Shown one piece after another: positions 10,368 to 22,352 of a DNA stretch of 64,000 bases. The notes below the pieces were generated by a model. The model worked only from the letters and a program-made list of their open reading frames with translations. It ran no database searches and had not been told where the DNA came from. Each line of letters begins with the position of its first letter. Position 1 is the first letter of the stretch. The position numbers and the translations under genes are program-made. The stretch covers positions 167,501-231,500 of the forward strand of contig JAIGNY010001203.1 in assembly GCA_020152595.1 (NCBI GenBank), read 5' to 3'. This stretch comes from Chiridota heheva. Taxonomy: Eukaryota > Echinodermata > Holothuroidea > Apodida > Chiridotidae.

Positions 10368-13300
10368 AATACTTCTTCATCTTCTTCAAATTCTTCTTCT
10401 TCTTCAAATTCTTCTTAAAATTCTTAAAATTCTTCTTAAAATTCTTCAAATTCATCTTCAAATTCTTTTTCTTCTTCAAATTCTTTTTCAGATTCTTCTT
10501 CTCCTTCTTCTTCTTCTTCTTCTTCTTCTTCTTCTTCTTCTTCTTCTTCTTCTTCTTCTTCTTCTTCTTCTTCTTCTTCTTCTTCTTCTTCTTCTTCTTC
10601 TTCTTCTTCTTCTTCTTCTTCTTCTTCTTCTTCTTCTTTCTTCTTCTTTCTCCTTCTTCTTCTTCTTCTTCTTCTTCTTCTTCTTCTTTCTTCTTCTTCT
10701 TCAGATTCTTCTTCTTCAGATTCTTCTTCTTCTTCTTCTTCAAATTCTTCAATTTCTACTTCTTCTTTTTCTTCTTCTTCATCTTCTTCTTCTCTTCTTT
10801 AAATTCTTCTTCTTCTTCTTCTTCTTCTTCTTCTTCAAATTCTTCTTCAAATTCTCCTTCAAATTCTTCTTCTTCTTCTTTAAATTCTTCTTTTTCTTCA
10901 AATTCTTCTTCTTCTTCAAATTTTCTTCAAATTCTTCTTCAGATTCTTCTTCAGATTTTTCTTCAGATTCTTCTTTAGATTCTTCTTCAGATTCCTCTTC
11001 AGATTCTTCTTCAGAATCTTCTTTAGATTCTTCTTCAGATTCTTCCTCAGATCCTTCTTCAGATTCTTCTTCAGATTTTTCTTCAGATTCTTCTTCAGAT
11101 TTTTTTCAGATTCTTCTTCAGATTCTCCTTCAGATTCCTCTTCAGATTCTTCTTCAGATTCTTCTTTAGATTCTTCTTTAGATTCTCCTTCAGATTCCTC
11201 TTCAGATTCTTCTTCAGATTCTTCTTCAGATTCTTCTTCAGATTCTTCCTCAGATTCTTCTTCAGATTCTTCTTCTTCTTCTTCTTCAGATTCTTCTTCT
11301 TCTTCTTCTTCTTCTTCAGATTCTTCTTCTTCTCCTTCTTCTTCTTCTTCTTCTTCTTCTTCTTCTTCTTCTTCTTCTTCTTCCTCTTCAAATTCTTCAA
11401 ATTCTACTTCTTCTTTTTCTTCTTCTTCATCTTCTTCTTCTCTTCTTTAAATTCTTCTTCTTCTTCTTCTTCTTCTTCTTCTTCTTCTTCTTCTTCCTCT
11501 TCAAATTCTCCTTCAAATTCTTCTTCTTCTTCTTTAAATTCTTCTTTTTCTTCAAATTCTTCTTCTTCTTCAAATTCTTCAAATTCTACTTCTTCTTTTT
11601 CTTCTTCTTCATCTTCTTCTTCTCTTCTTTAAATTCTTCTTCTTCTTCTTCTTCTTCTTCCTCTTCAAATTCTCCTTCAAATTCTTCTTCTTCTTTAAAT
11701 TCTTCTTTTTCTTCAAATTCTTCTTCTTCTTCAAATTTTCTTCAAATTCTTCTTCAGATTCTTCTTCAGATTTTTTTCTTCAGATTCTTCTTTAGATTCT
11801 TCTTCAGATTCTTCTTCAGATTCTTCTTCAAATTCTTCTTCAAATTCTTCCTCAGATTCTTCTTCAGATTCTTTTTCAGATTCTTCCTTAGATTTTTCTT
11901 CAGATTCTTCAGATTCTTCTTCAGATTCTTTTTCAGATTCTTCTTCAGACTCTTCTTCAGATTCTTCTTCAGAATTTTCTTCAGATTCTTCTTCAGATTC
12001 TTCTTCAGATTCTTTTTCAGGTCCTTCCTCAGATTTTTTTTCGGATTCTTCTTCATATTCTTCTCCAGATTCTTCTTCAGATTCTTTTTCAGATTCTTCT
12101 TCAAATTCTTCTTCAGATTCTTCTTCTTCTTCTTCTTCAGATTCTTCTTTAGATTCTTCTTCAGATTCTTCTTCAGATTCTTTTTCAGATTCTTCTTCAG
12201 ATTCTTTTTCAGATTCTTCTTCAGATTCTTCTTCAGATTCTTCTTCAAATTCTTCTTCAAATTCTACTTCTTTAAATTTTTCTTGTTCTTCATGATCTTC
12301 TTTAAATTCTTCTTCAGATTCTTCTTCAGATTCTTCTTCAGATTCTTCTTCAGATTCTTCTTCAGATTCTTCTTCAGATTCTTCTTTAGATTCTTCTTCA
12401 AAGTCTTCTTCAGATTCTACTTCTTTAAATTTTTTTTGTTCTTCATGATCTTCTTCAAATTCTTCTTCAGATTCTTCTTCAGATTCTTCTTCAGATTCTT
12501 CTTCAGATTCTTTTTCAAATTCTTCCTCAGATTCTTCTTTAGATTCTTCTTCAAATTCTTCTTCAGACTCTTCTTCAGATTCTTCTTCAGACTCTTCTTT
12601 AGAATCTTTTTCAGAATCTTTTTCAGATTTTTCTTCAAATTCTTCTTCAGATTCTTCTTCAGATTCTTCTTCAGATTCTTCTTCAGATTCTTCCTCAGAA
12701 TCTTTTTCAGAATTTTTCCTCAGATTCTTCTTCTTCTTCTTCTTCTTCTTCAGATTCTTCTTCAGATTCTTCTTCAGATTCTTCTTCAAATTCTTCTTTA
12801 GATTTTTCTTTAGATTCTTCTTTAGATTCTTCTTTAGATTCTTTTTCAGGATCTTCTTCAGACTCTTCTTCAGATTCTTCTTCAGATTCTTCTTTAGATT
12901 CTTCTTCAGATTCTTCTCCAGATTCTTCTTCAGATTCTTCTTCAAATTCTTCTTCAGATTCTTTTTCAAATTCTTTTTCAGATTCTTCTTCAGACTCTTC
13001 TTCAGATTCTTCTTCAGATTCTTCTTTAGATTCTTCTTTAGATTCTTCTTCAGATTCTTCTTCAGATTCTTCTTCAGATTCTTCTTCAGAATCTTTTTCA
13101 GATTCTTCTTCAGATTCTTCTTCAGATTCTTTTTCAAATTCTTCCTCAGATTCTTCTTTAGATTCTTCTTCAGATTCTTCCTTAGATTCTTCCTAGATTT
13201 TTCTTTAGATTCTTCTTCAGATTCTTCTTCAGATTCTTTTTCAGATTCTTCTTCAGTCTCTTCTTCAGATTCAGATTCTTCTTCAGATTCTTCTTTAGAT

Positions 13301-14060
13301 TCTTCTTTAGATTCTTCTTCAGAATCTTTTTCAGATTCTTCTTTAGACTCTTCTTTAAATTCTTCTTCAGAATCTTCTTTAGAATATTCTTCAGATTCTT
13401 ATTTTCATAATCTTCTTTAGATTCTCCTTCATTCTTCTTTATTCTTCTTCAGATTCTTCTTCAAATTCTACTTCTTCTTTAAATTCTTCTTATTCTTCAA
13501 ATTCTTCTTTTTCAGATTTTTCTTCAGATTCTTCTTCAGATTCTTCTTCATATTCTTCTTATTCTTCTTCTTCAGAGTCTTCTTCAGATTCTTTTTCAGA
13601 TTCTTTTTCAGATTCTTCTTCTTCTTCTTCAGATTCTTCCTCAGATTCTTCCTCAGATTTTTCTTCAGATTCTTCCTCAGATTCTTCCTTAGATTTTTCT
13701 TTAGATTCTTCTTCAGATTCTTCTTCAGATTCTTTTTCAGAATCTTTTTCAGATTCTTTTTCAAATTCTTCTTTAGATTCTTCTTCAAATTTTTCTTCAG
13801 ATTCTTATTTCAGATTCTTTTTCAGATTCTTCTTCAGATTCTTCCTCAGATTCTTCTTCAGATTCTTCTTCAGATTCTTTTTCAGATTCTTCTTCAGATT
13901 CTTCCTCAGATTCTTCTTCAGATTATTCTTCAGATTCTTCTTCAGATTCTTCTTTAGATTCTTCTTCAGACTCTTCTTTAGATTCTTCTTCAGATTCCTC
14001 TTCAGATTCTTCTTCAGATTCTTCTTCGGATTCTTCTTTAGATTCTTTTTCAGTTTTTCA
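10368..14060. repeat. Polypyrimidine (CTT / GATTCTTCTTCA)n block, 3.7 kb
   Basis: The + strand is almost entirely pyrimidine-rich TTC repeats. The first part (10500-10700, 11270-11390) is nearly pure CTT. From about 10930 the dominant unit is the 12-mer GATTCTTCTTCA with variants. The segment with CTACTTCTTCTTTTTCTTC recurs near 10755, 11403 and 11587, and the segment with TTCTTCATGATCTTC recurs near 12285 and 12440, so larger pieces were duplicated too. The - strand open frame 11731-13137 reads mixtures of NLKK and SEEE repeats and is not considered a gene. The block is intronic to the SLC22 gene. Confidence 0.96.
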
Positions 14061-15835
14061 CTTCAGTGTTTATTCCTGTGATATTAGTTGTGGGTAATAA
14101 TTCACTTAATTTTCATTCTTTTTATAAAGGAGCCTGAGGTCTATAGTTTTGGGTTCATTTGAAGAAAGTGCCCCTTGAACACGGACGGGATGAAACTGCC
14201 ACTGTCATTTTCCTCCCGTTTCAAGGCATTCTCTCAACGAGGTGATGCATGTATTACGCAATCATTTGACCACAAATTTTTGTTATGATACGAGGTGGAG
14301 TGGCGTGGCATTAAAATAGGAAACTCGAAACTTTTCAGTGACTGCTTGTCTATGTCACGTAATCGTTCATGCGCTTACTAGAATGCCACTGACACAGAAA
14401 TCCAGGATGGAGTGGTGTTCAAGGGGCGGATTCTGTAATGTTTCTTGTGGTAAAAATGGTAAGATGAAATTAATCGCTATATAGTGATATCACACAAAAC
14501 TTCAGTAATGGGGGAAGCTGAGCCACCCAGGGGTCAGATGAGCCACTTCACAATTTACCCCATTTGCCCCGGCACGTCTTCACCCACAGTGATAAATTTG
14601 AAACAAACACCTGGTATACAATGCACTTGAGATAATCCAGTCTATTTCATTAGCAACAGCAACGTACGGATTAAATGTTTACTCATAAATCATCGATGTA
14701 ATGTTTATGTATCTCTCTACAGCGTGCTTCGAACCTTGACGTTCAAATTTCACTTTCAATATCAGAAAATATTTTTTTTATGCCCGCTTCTGGTTCTTTC
14801 GCGGAAGGTTACATTTAATGTTTTGCATTTTAGAGGGGGCTCATCAACATAACATTTTCCTGAAACAATGAAAAAATTGAGGTGCATCAACTTACCTGCC
14901 GACTCAACTAACCTCCGTCTCCCCTACGAATATAAAATGCCAACACATCTGTTTTCTATGATTCTTTGATATTTTATTTAATTATGTTGATAGCTTTGAC
15001 ATTTGTGTGTGTATGGGTGGGTGTCGGTGCTTATGTTTTTCTTACCAATCTGAGACATTTGTATCACGACACACCGTCTAATCGGGGAAGTTCCCTGTTG
15101 ATCATCTTGCAGATTAGGGCTCTCCATGGTGAAACAATATGCCACCTGAAGTATAATGCATTTTTATTGCTGTCCCCGTTTGGAGGGTTCTCTGCAGGCT
15201 GTGTTTCAAAGTATGTTTCTTTAGGTATATTCTCAGAGTACGAAATTCTAGCATCTATCTTCCCAGATATGTGTTTCAGATTGCATACTGTCCCCGATTG
15301 GGCGAATAAACTTTAATACATCATCTGTGTCCCCATATATCTTATATCTGTATATGTAGTGGTTGGAGGACATACACATGTGTGTCCCCAGTTAGTATGT
15401 GCTATTACATTCCCGTTTTAGTCCATTAAAATAAAAATGATGAGTGTTAACAAAAATGATCACAAAATTGTATTGATCAATGCATCAATAAGCATCGCAT
15501 TATGCTAAAGATGACGTCCGTGGTACTGTAAGATGTCCTCGATTTTACGTGTGTCCCCGGTTGGGAATCAAAACACGTATTTGTATGTGTGTATATGTTT
15601 GTGGGAGAGGGGCTATGGCACTGGGGGAGGGGCAGAGCCTCCAATACCCTTTGTATTTGCATAGTACAATCCATACGTTCAACCATTTCAAATATGCATT
15701 TGTAGCCAAATTTGTTCTTGAAAATGATAATATACCATATTTTCCAGACGGATCGTCTTGGTCAGTAAGGTTGTATTAATGTAAAGCACGGTTTCGAAGA
15801 ATGAATGGGTGATTGAATTGAATCTGAAGTGAATA
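14061..15835 (+). other. SLC22 intron sequence without recognised genes
   Basis: No exon is seen. Phrases such as GCTGAGCCACCCAGGGGTCAG (about 14518) and ACCCCATTTGCCCC (about 14556) resemble text at 10005-10350 on the other side of the polypyrimidine block, including gatgagcca and ccaggggcaaaa. They may be the outer parts of one dispersed element into which, or from which, the TTC block expanded. The open frame at 14966-15316 starts with a hydrophobic stretch but resembles nothing I know. Confidence 0.5.
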
Positions 15836-16262
15836 AATGGATGTGGATGGATGGATGGATGGATGGATGGATGCATGGATGGATGGATGCATGGATGGAT
15901 GGATGCATGGATGGATGCATGGGTGGATGGATGCATGGATGGATGCATGCATGGATGGATGGGTGGATGGATGGATGGATGGATGAATGGATGGATGGAT
16001 GGATGGATGGATGGATGGATGGATGGATGGATGGATGGATGGATGCATGCATGCATGCATGCATGGATGGATGGATGGATGCATGGATGGATGCATGGAT
16101 GGATGCATGGGTGGATGCATGGATGGATGGATGCATGCATGGATGGATGGATGTATGGGTGGATGGATGCATGGATGGATGCATGCATGCATGCATGGAT
16201 GCATGCATGCATGGATGGATGCATGGAATGATGGATGGATGGATGCATGGATGGATGGGTTC
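15836..16262. repeat. (GGAT)n/(GCAT)n tetranucleotide block
   Basis: About 430 bp of GGAT and GCAT tetranucleotides with occasional GGGT or GAAT units. The four-base period gives long open frames in several phases (His-Pro-Ser-Ile and Met-Asp-Gly-Trp repeats) that are not genes. GCATGCAT runs are self-complementary. Confidence 0.97.
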
Positions 16263-16525
16263 ATGAACGCACAGACGATCTAGTAATTAATTGGTGCCGA
16301 GACTTATCAAGTCCAAATCAAGGGTCATATTTGTGCCAGAGATCTTAAAGGGTGAGCAGACGATCGAATGGACGTAAAAATGGTGATTGTACGTGTCCTT
16401 TTCTTTCTCTCCCAGCCCTCTTCAGGTTTGCCTTTCCTATTTACCCAATCAATTTGACTTCAGAATATATTAATGTTTATATATATTTTTGACAAACGCT
16501 AATTCGACAAGGGTAGGCAGACGGT

Positions 16526-16690
16526 AGTGTAGCTAGGGCCCTACGGGCCGGGGGCGAGTGGGCGGCGGGCCCCTATGGTATATAGGTATAATGATATATT
16601 AATGATACACTTTTTGTCACAGGCCCCCTTATCAGGGGCAGCCGGGGAAGGCTGTCCCCTGCCCTTCCCCTTATTTACGCCACTAATGGC
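16526..16690. mobile_element. Short MITE-like repeat
   Basis: The left end TAGTGTAGCTAGGG and the right end CCCCTTATTTACGCCACTA are inverted relatives (compare AGTGGCGTA...). The interior is GC-rich and contrasts with the AT-rich intron. Similar AGTGGCGTAGC-type ends occur at 20068 and 20744 in this window, so this is probably a dispersed family. Confidence 0.6.
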
Positions 16691-16742
16691 AGGCATGGTT
16701 TGAAAAGTCTTAAAACTCCACTGTTCTTATTTAATATTTCAG

Positions 16743-16851
16743 CTCTGGGACCGTGGCGAACTACCGTCGCAATGATTGGTAAATTTGGCATATCAGCTTC
16801 CTTTGCCATCGTATACATTTTTGCCGCTGAAGTTTTTCCGACCCCTCTTCG
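16743..16851 (+). CDS. SLC22-family transporter, exon 5 in window
   Basis: The acceptor is atatttcag before 16743 and the donor is gtaaga at 16852. The first two bases complete a split codon. Translation gives LGPWRTTVAMIGKFGISASF then AIVYIFAAEVFPTPLR, which is TM10-TM11 with the AMIGKFGI and Y-F-AAE-FPT-R signatures of SLC22 transporters. It ends with CG of an arginine codon completed by the next exon. Confidence 0.95.
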
Positions 16852-17373
16852 GTAAGAAGCCCTAATGTTGATATATTATTATTTTAACCATCCTATGTTA
16901 AAATAAAAGCAGTAAAATTGATTTAGAATCCAGTTTTAAGAAATGTTTGAATAGCATCAAAGACAAATTGTTGAATTTGATTTAAAATTTCATCAAAAGT
17001 ACCCCTAGAAAACAATTTGAGTTATTAGAATAATTTCATATGTCAGAATTTAATACGTTAGCTGCATGGGTCCGGTAAATTTTATAACGTTAATTACAAG
17101 GTACGTTCAATCAAGGGGAAAATGTTGATGGCATAAAATATTTTCGAGAAGTTTGTCAAAATAGACGTGTGCACTGTTCGGTAGCAAACTTAAACTGAAG
17201 AGCGAAAAAAGGTCTTTGCCTGAAAGTCCAGACCTTGTAGAATATGTTCTGTAGAATATAGTTATAATTTGTGCGTGTGTATGTGTGTGTGGAGGGGAAG
17301 GGGTCATACGAACACTTCTACCCCCTTTCGACATCCATAAAGGATCTGCATTTCTGTTTTGATTCTGATGCAG

Positions 17374-17582
17374 GAGTGTTGCGGTAGGCATGTGTTCTAC
17401 AGCTGCACGTGTTGGTGGGATCTCTGCCCATTTATTCTCCTGCTTGACGAATACTGGGAACCGCTTCCGCTAATCATTTTCGGGGGTTCTGCAGTCATTG
17501 CGGCATTTCTGGTGCTTCTCCTGCCGGAGACACGGGGAAAACCGCTACCAGAAACCATCGAAGATGGAGAAACATTTGGAAT
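17374..17582 (+). CDS. SLC22-family transporter, exon 6 in window, with a one-base frameshift
   Basis: The acceptor is ctgatgcag before 17374 and the donor is gtaagt at 17583. The first 55 bases read SVAVGMCSTAARVGGISA in the expected phase. From 17430 on, the homology continues one base out of phase as PFILLLDEYWEPLPLIIFGG, then LVLLLPETRGKPLPETIEDG. One base is missing in the CCC at 17427-17429, where a fourth C would restore the frame. The phase with the terminal exon also works only if the exon has 210 rather than 209 bases. The segment covers TM11-TM12 and the conserved LPETRGKPLPETIE end motif. Either the assembly lost a C or the allele is inactivated. Confidence 0.9.
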
Positions 17583-18357
17583 GTAAGTTCAAAGCCATAT
17601 GAATTTTATTAGATAATAATTTTGTCATAAGATCTTGGGATTAATTTGGTAATTGTTAAATATAGTGTAAGTCGAACGAGGGAGATGCCATTTTAGAACA
17701 CTACTCGTCACTTCTTGGCTTTCATTGCATTTCATTCTGTCACGTGATCCATAAACAACATGAAGATTTTCTGCCTCTTCCCCTAGTCTTTGAGCTGCCA
17801 TTTTCTGATCTCTTCTTATCATGCCCAATGCAGTGAGCAGTCGCCCCTCGCGGACTGGGCAGAAAAACCTCTACAACCGACATCGGTGAGGAACAGCCAT
17901 GCTCCCTCCCCCCCCCCCCCCGCCCTCTTTTCTCTACAGCCATCCAGCAACTCTTGATATTAATTAACTTTGAAAAGAAGCATTCAGAGAAGTTGTATAT
18001 AAATGACCGAATTCGGAATAGAAGCTTTAGTGACGTCACAATTTCTCCTTTATATTCAATGCGATTTTGTGATTTTTTGGTGAGTGACAAATGTACAACT
18101 TCGGACAGAGTGCAGAAATAGGGTAGTCCAATACTCTAATAGTAAAGTGAGATTTCCATTACAAAGAATTTACAAAATATGTATTTTCAATAATTCAAAA
18201 AGAATATTAAGAAGAATAATTATCAATACAATACGCTGATTGTTAACAAAAGTGAAGTATAATGCCAGCCATATCCAGAAGGCTTTATACTCCAAACTTT
18301 AGAAGCAAATTTATGAAATTACCTCCCAGGAAATTGTCCCCTATTTTCAAAAAATGG

Positions 18358-18641
<284 letters not shown>

Positions 18642-18762
18642 CTGGGCCAGTAGGCCTATACCATTGGTCCATAAAAGACACGTGAATTTCGACCATGTGA
18701 CGTCATTTGAATTAAGGAATTGCCGATTCCGATATGAATAGATCTTTTGTTTTTATTCACAG

Positions 18763-18850
18763 GGAAGAAGTCAAGAAACCACAGAAAGATGAGCCTTCAA
18801 TGGATTCCGTTGCAGGACTGGACAATGCAGCCTTCAAGCACCCGATATAA
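18763..18850 (+). CDS. SLC22-family transporter, terminal coding exon
   Basis: The acceptor is ttattcacag before 18763. The first base G completes a Met codon begun at 17581. Translation gives EEVKKPQKDEPSMDSVAGLD then NAAFKHPI and a TAA stop at 18848-18850. A short charged cytoplasmic C-terminus is normal for SLC22 proteins. No conserved motif lies here, so the exon rests on position, phase and splice signal. Confidence 0.8.
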
Positions 18851-20067
18851 AATTCGATAAATAGATATATATGATTCTAGTAGATTACGAAAGCAGAGGG
18901 GTAGATCGCTAAATTGGAAACAGCATCCCACAATTTGACAATTATTGATCACATATTTCAACAGGGTAGCCCACGCAGTAAGATCTGGTCTTTCGTGGGG
19001 CCCTGCAGTGTACAATACAAATATGAACACAATTTAAAACATAAAAGTAGCAGGTAAAGTTAATAACATTTCAAGTAGTCCTGTTATGCCTTCTAAAAAC
19101 AAAATTGAGATTTAACCTGATATAGGTTTTTTATATCCCTAAATTCAATAACCCGTCAAGAAATCCTGGTTCTAAGTCCATTTTCATGATCAAAAAGGAC
19201 TTAGAAATTGATCATTATTGCTTGCTCCGAAAAAAAAGTTGAAAGGGATTTGTGACGTCATAAGAGTTTGCTACGTCATTCCAGGGACTGCTGATCGTAA
19301 ACAATGCATCACACACATACTAACCACGTACATATAGCGTACGTCTGATTACGAAAGTTTTTCGGCTGTTCAGATCTTAAATTGTCATTTTCAAGTTCAA
19401 ATTATAATAAAAATGGTTTGGAAATAAATGAAGAACATTCTCATAATGAAGGGATGTCGTTCTTTTTAAATTGGAACCGCTTGCAGACAAGAAAGAAGGA
19501 GCAGGCTTACAACCCTTACACGGGCCCTTACATGGTCCTACAGTACAAAGCCTGCGTAGTCGGCATTAAATTCTTACTGTTTCGCAAGTAATATTTTGTT
19601 AAACATAATCAAATTAAAGGGTTTGCAACAACATCTACCTTCTTTTAATTTTCTATTTTGTTACATCTAATGGATATATGAAGTTGTATTTATCAATGTT
19701 CAAGTCTCTGTCTTTGACGTTTATTCAACAGGCCTACGTGAACTCAATAATTCATTCACGCAATTCCGTTTGCATTTTTGCACTCGAATTGAAAGTTTTT
19801 GAAGAAATTGTGAACATTTTGTTAGGTTATTTTTGAAGTAAGTTTTGATACACTAAAAGGGACGGCTTGGCATATAGACACAATGATTACAATTCAGTTC
19901 TATTTTATCGATTTTTGATTTTTCTTCCTTTTCATATCAGAGACGATGAGGTCAAGCTACTGTTTAAATCGAACAGAACAGGCAGATGCGTAGTCAGGAT
20001 TTTCATATTGGGGGTGGAGATCAAAGGACGGGGGGGGGGGGGGAATTTAATTGAACCGACACGATAT
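18851..20067 (+). other. SLC22 3' UTR/flank; candidate poly(A) signals
   Basis: No gene is recognised. AATAAA occurs at 19406-19411 and 19423-19428 and is the nearest candidate for the SLC22 transcript end. Further AATAAA hexamers are at about 21197 and at 21508. Which is used cannot be told from sequence. Short open frames here show no familiar motifs. Confidence 0.35.
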
Positions 20068-20744
20068 CTAGTGGTGTAGTTGAGGTGACACCGAAGGTGT
20101 CACTTCGAGTACAAAGTCCTCGACTTGTCGGCGTGGGGTCCAAGGGCCCTCTTAAGGGCCACTGGTGGGGTCCCGGGGAAAAAGCCCCGGAAGCTCTCGC
20201 AAATTTGACATTTCAAAGGAAAAAAAGGATATCACAACGCATAGTAAAAATATTATACAAGTCAAAGTTTATGTCAAAGAGAGCTATAATACATCATATG
20301 CAAAACACAAAATCATGAAAACACATAATGTGGAAATATAATGTTTTAATGTTTACGTTTGTGCATGGTTAGGTTGATCGTCACTCTTTGAAAAATATGG
20401 GTTGTCTAAAAGAAAGGTTTTCAATTTACCACAAATGTGTGAAAATGTTGTCAAACTTTTAAAATGAGCCTGTTCTTTATCACGTGCACTCCGATACCCA
20501 CCTCCCCTCTCTCTCGCTCTCTCTGTCTTAGTTCATGTATCTAATGCAAAATCGCACAAATGTTTAATATAATATTACCGAAGAACCTTTTTATGAGAAA
20601 GTGCCCTTTTGAAATCTAAAAGCATAATAAGCACCTGGAATGTCAAAGCTTGCAAAACCAACGGCACCAATCTGAACCGACGGATTAAAATATTGGGGGC
20701 GGTCGACCCCCCCCCCCCTTCCCCACCCCTCTGGCTACGCCACT
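20068..20744. mobile_element. MITE-like element with GTGGYGTAG ends
   Basis: It opens with AGTGGTGTAGTTGAGG and closes with CTGGCTACGCCACT, which are inverted relatives. Just inside the left end is the short hairpin TGACACCGAAGGTGTCA and a GC-rich segment with AAGGGCCCTCTTAAGGGCC. A poly-C run lies near the right end (20709). A separate partial relative seems to start near 19990 (gcgtagtcagg). Confidence 0.6.
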
Positions 20745-21269
20745 GAAAACAGGTAACATTATGGCGTGAGCTGAATATGACACTGTACCCTGTAAGCTCG
20801 AAAACTCGGTTCATGTCAAGTGCACAAAACACGTCCAAAATTGTCTCGGTTTGATGCCATTTGCCATTAATAAAGGACTTTTAGTGTGGTAATTTATATT
20901 ACAGTATTACTGCATCCTCCAACTACACAAAGCTGCGGCATTTTGTTTAATATTTGCTTGGAAAATGTAATATTTTAGAAGAACAAACAGAAATGCTAGT
21001 TATACTAGTTTTCTGACTATGAAAACATGTAATTTCTGTTGCCTTTATACTTTTATACCTTTTATCTTTTTTAACATATGTCGTATATTACCTATGTGTA
21101 CATTATTCTTAAATTGTATGTATTTTATATTTTCATTTTGTAAAGCACTTAGAGCTTATTGTTAGAATAAGTACTGTAGAAATGTTATTTGATAATAATA
21201 AAAAGATAGAGCAAATAATTAAGATGAAAACCATACCATATATAAGCGGAAAACAACCGGTGATTAAAT

Positions 21270-21345
21270 CTTGCGGAGCGATGTGAGTCAGTGGTATAAT
21301 CTGCGTCTTCCAGTCATGGGGTTTTAATCCACCTATACGATATTG
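21270..21345 (+). repeat. tRNA-derived SINE-like head (weak)
   Basis: TGAGTCAGTGGTATAA resembles an RNA polymerase III A box, and GGGGTTTTAATCC about 30 bases later resembles a decayed B box (GGTTCGAATCC type). The intervening gcgtcttccagtcat is similar to an anticodon arm. No cloverleaf with good stems was found, so this is more likely a SINE remnant than a tRNA gene. Confidence 0.35.
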
Positions 21346-21659
21346 AAATTGTCTTCTAGTTGTAGTCTACTATGTGCACTTATTCTAAATTGTAGGCGTA
21401 AACCGCTAAAGCTTTGTACGTTTTGCACAGTTAATGTTATCAGTGTCTGCATAGCGGAACTTTATTGATTGAGAACGAATTGCTGTATGTTATTTTAGAA
21501 TGTACATAATAAAGATTAAACAATTTGAGATATTGTCAGGCATTAGGCATAAAATATTATCATATTAAAGGCAAGTTCCGGTTATTTTCTTGACGACTTT
21601 TCAGCATGATGCATTGTACCCTTGGACCCGCATTTTGGCAAACTTAACGGTCCCTGAGA

Positions 21660-21972
<313 letters not shown>

Positions 21973-22037
21973 CTGCGGCTATCAAAGACTTTGTTATATA
22001 TTTTTATTTTGAATTCAACAGACAAGTGTAGCAACCA

Positions 22038-22352
22038 CTTTTGTCACAACGACAAAAGTGGTTGCAACAAAAACGGTGACCTGGAAATTTGTGACAAAAA
22101 TAGGCGAACGTTGCGACAAAAGTGGTAACCTCGTTTGTGACAAAATTGGGTAATGTTGTGACAAAAATTGTGACCTGCAAATTTGTGACAAAAGTGGGCG
22201 ATGTTTGCAACAAAAATGGTGACCTGCAAATTTGTGACAAAAGTGGTTGACGTTGTGACAAAAGTGGTGGCCTATGTTAGTTGCGACAAAACTGGGCGTT
22301 GTGACAAAAGTGGTGGCCTATGGTAGTTGCGACAAAACTGGGCGTTGTGACA
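22038..22352. repeat. Minisatellite with TTGTGACAAAAGTGG units
   Basis: Degenerate tandem units built from GTTGTGACAAAAGTGG, alternating with GACCTGCAAATTTGTGAC in the first half (period near 48 bp) and GCCTATGTTAGTTGCGAC in the second half. The open frames on the - strand follow the repeat and are not genes. Confidence 0.88.

Noticed and set aside
11731..13137. 468-codon - strand frame with Glu/Ser and Lys/Asn/Leu repeats
   Set aside because: It follows the 12-bp GATTCTTCTTCA unit in every phase, changes register with indels, has no splice or start context, and lies antisense in an SLC22 intron.
14966..15316. 116-codon frame beginning with a hydrophobic segment
   Set aside because: No recognisable family, inside an SLC22 intron, no splice context; probably chance.
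15688..16283. Overlapping frames rich in His-Pro-Ser-Ile or Met-Asp-Gly-Trp
   Set aside because: Artefacts of the GGAT/GCAT tetranucleotide repeat, open in several phases on both strands.
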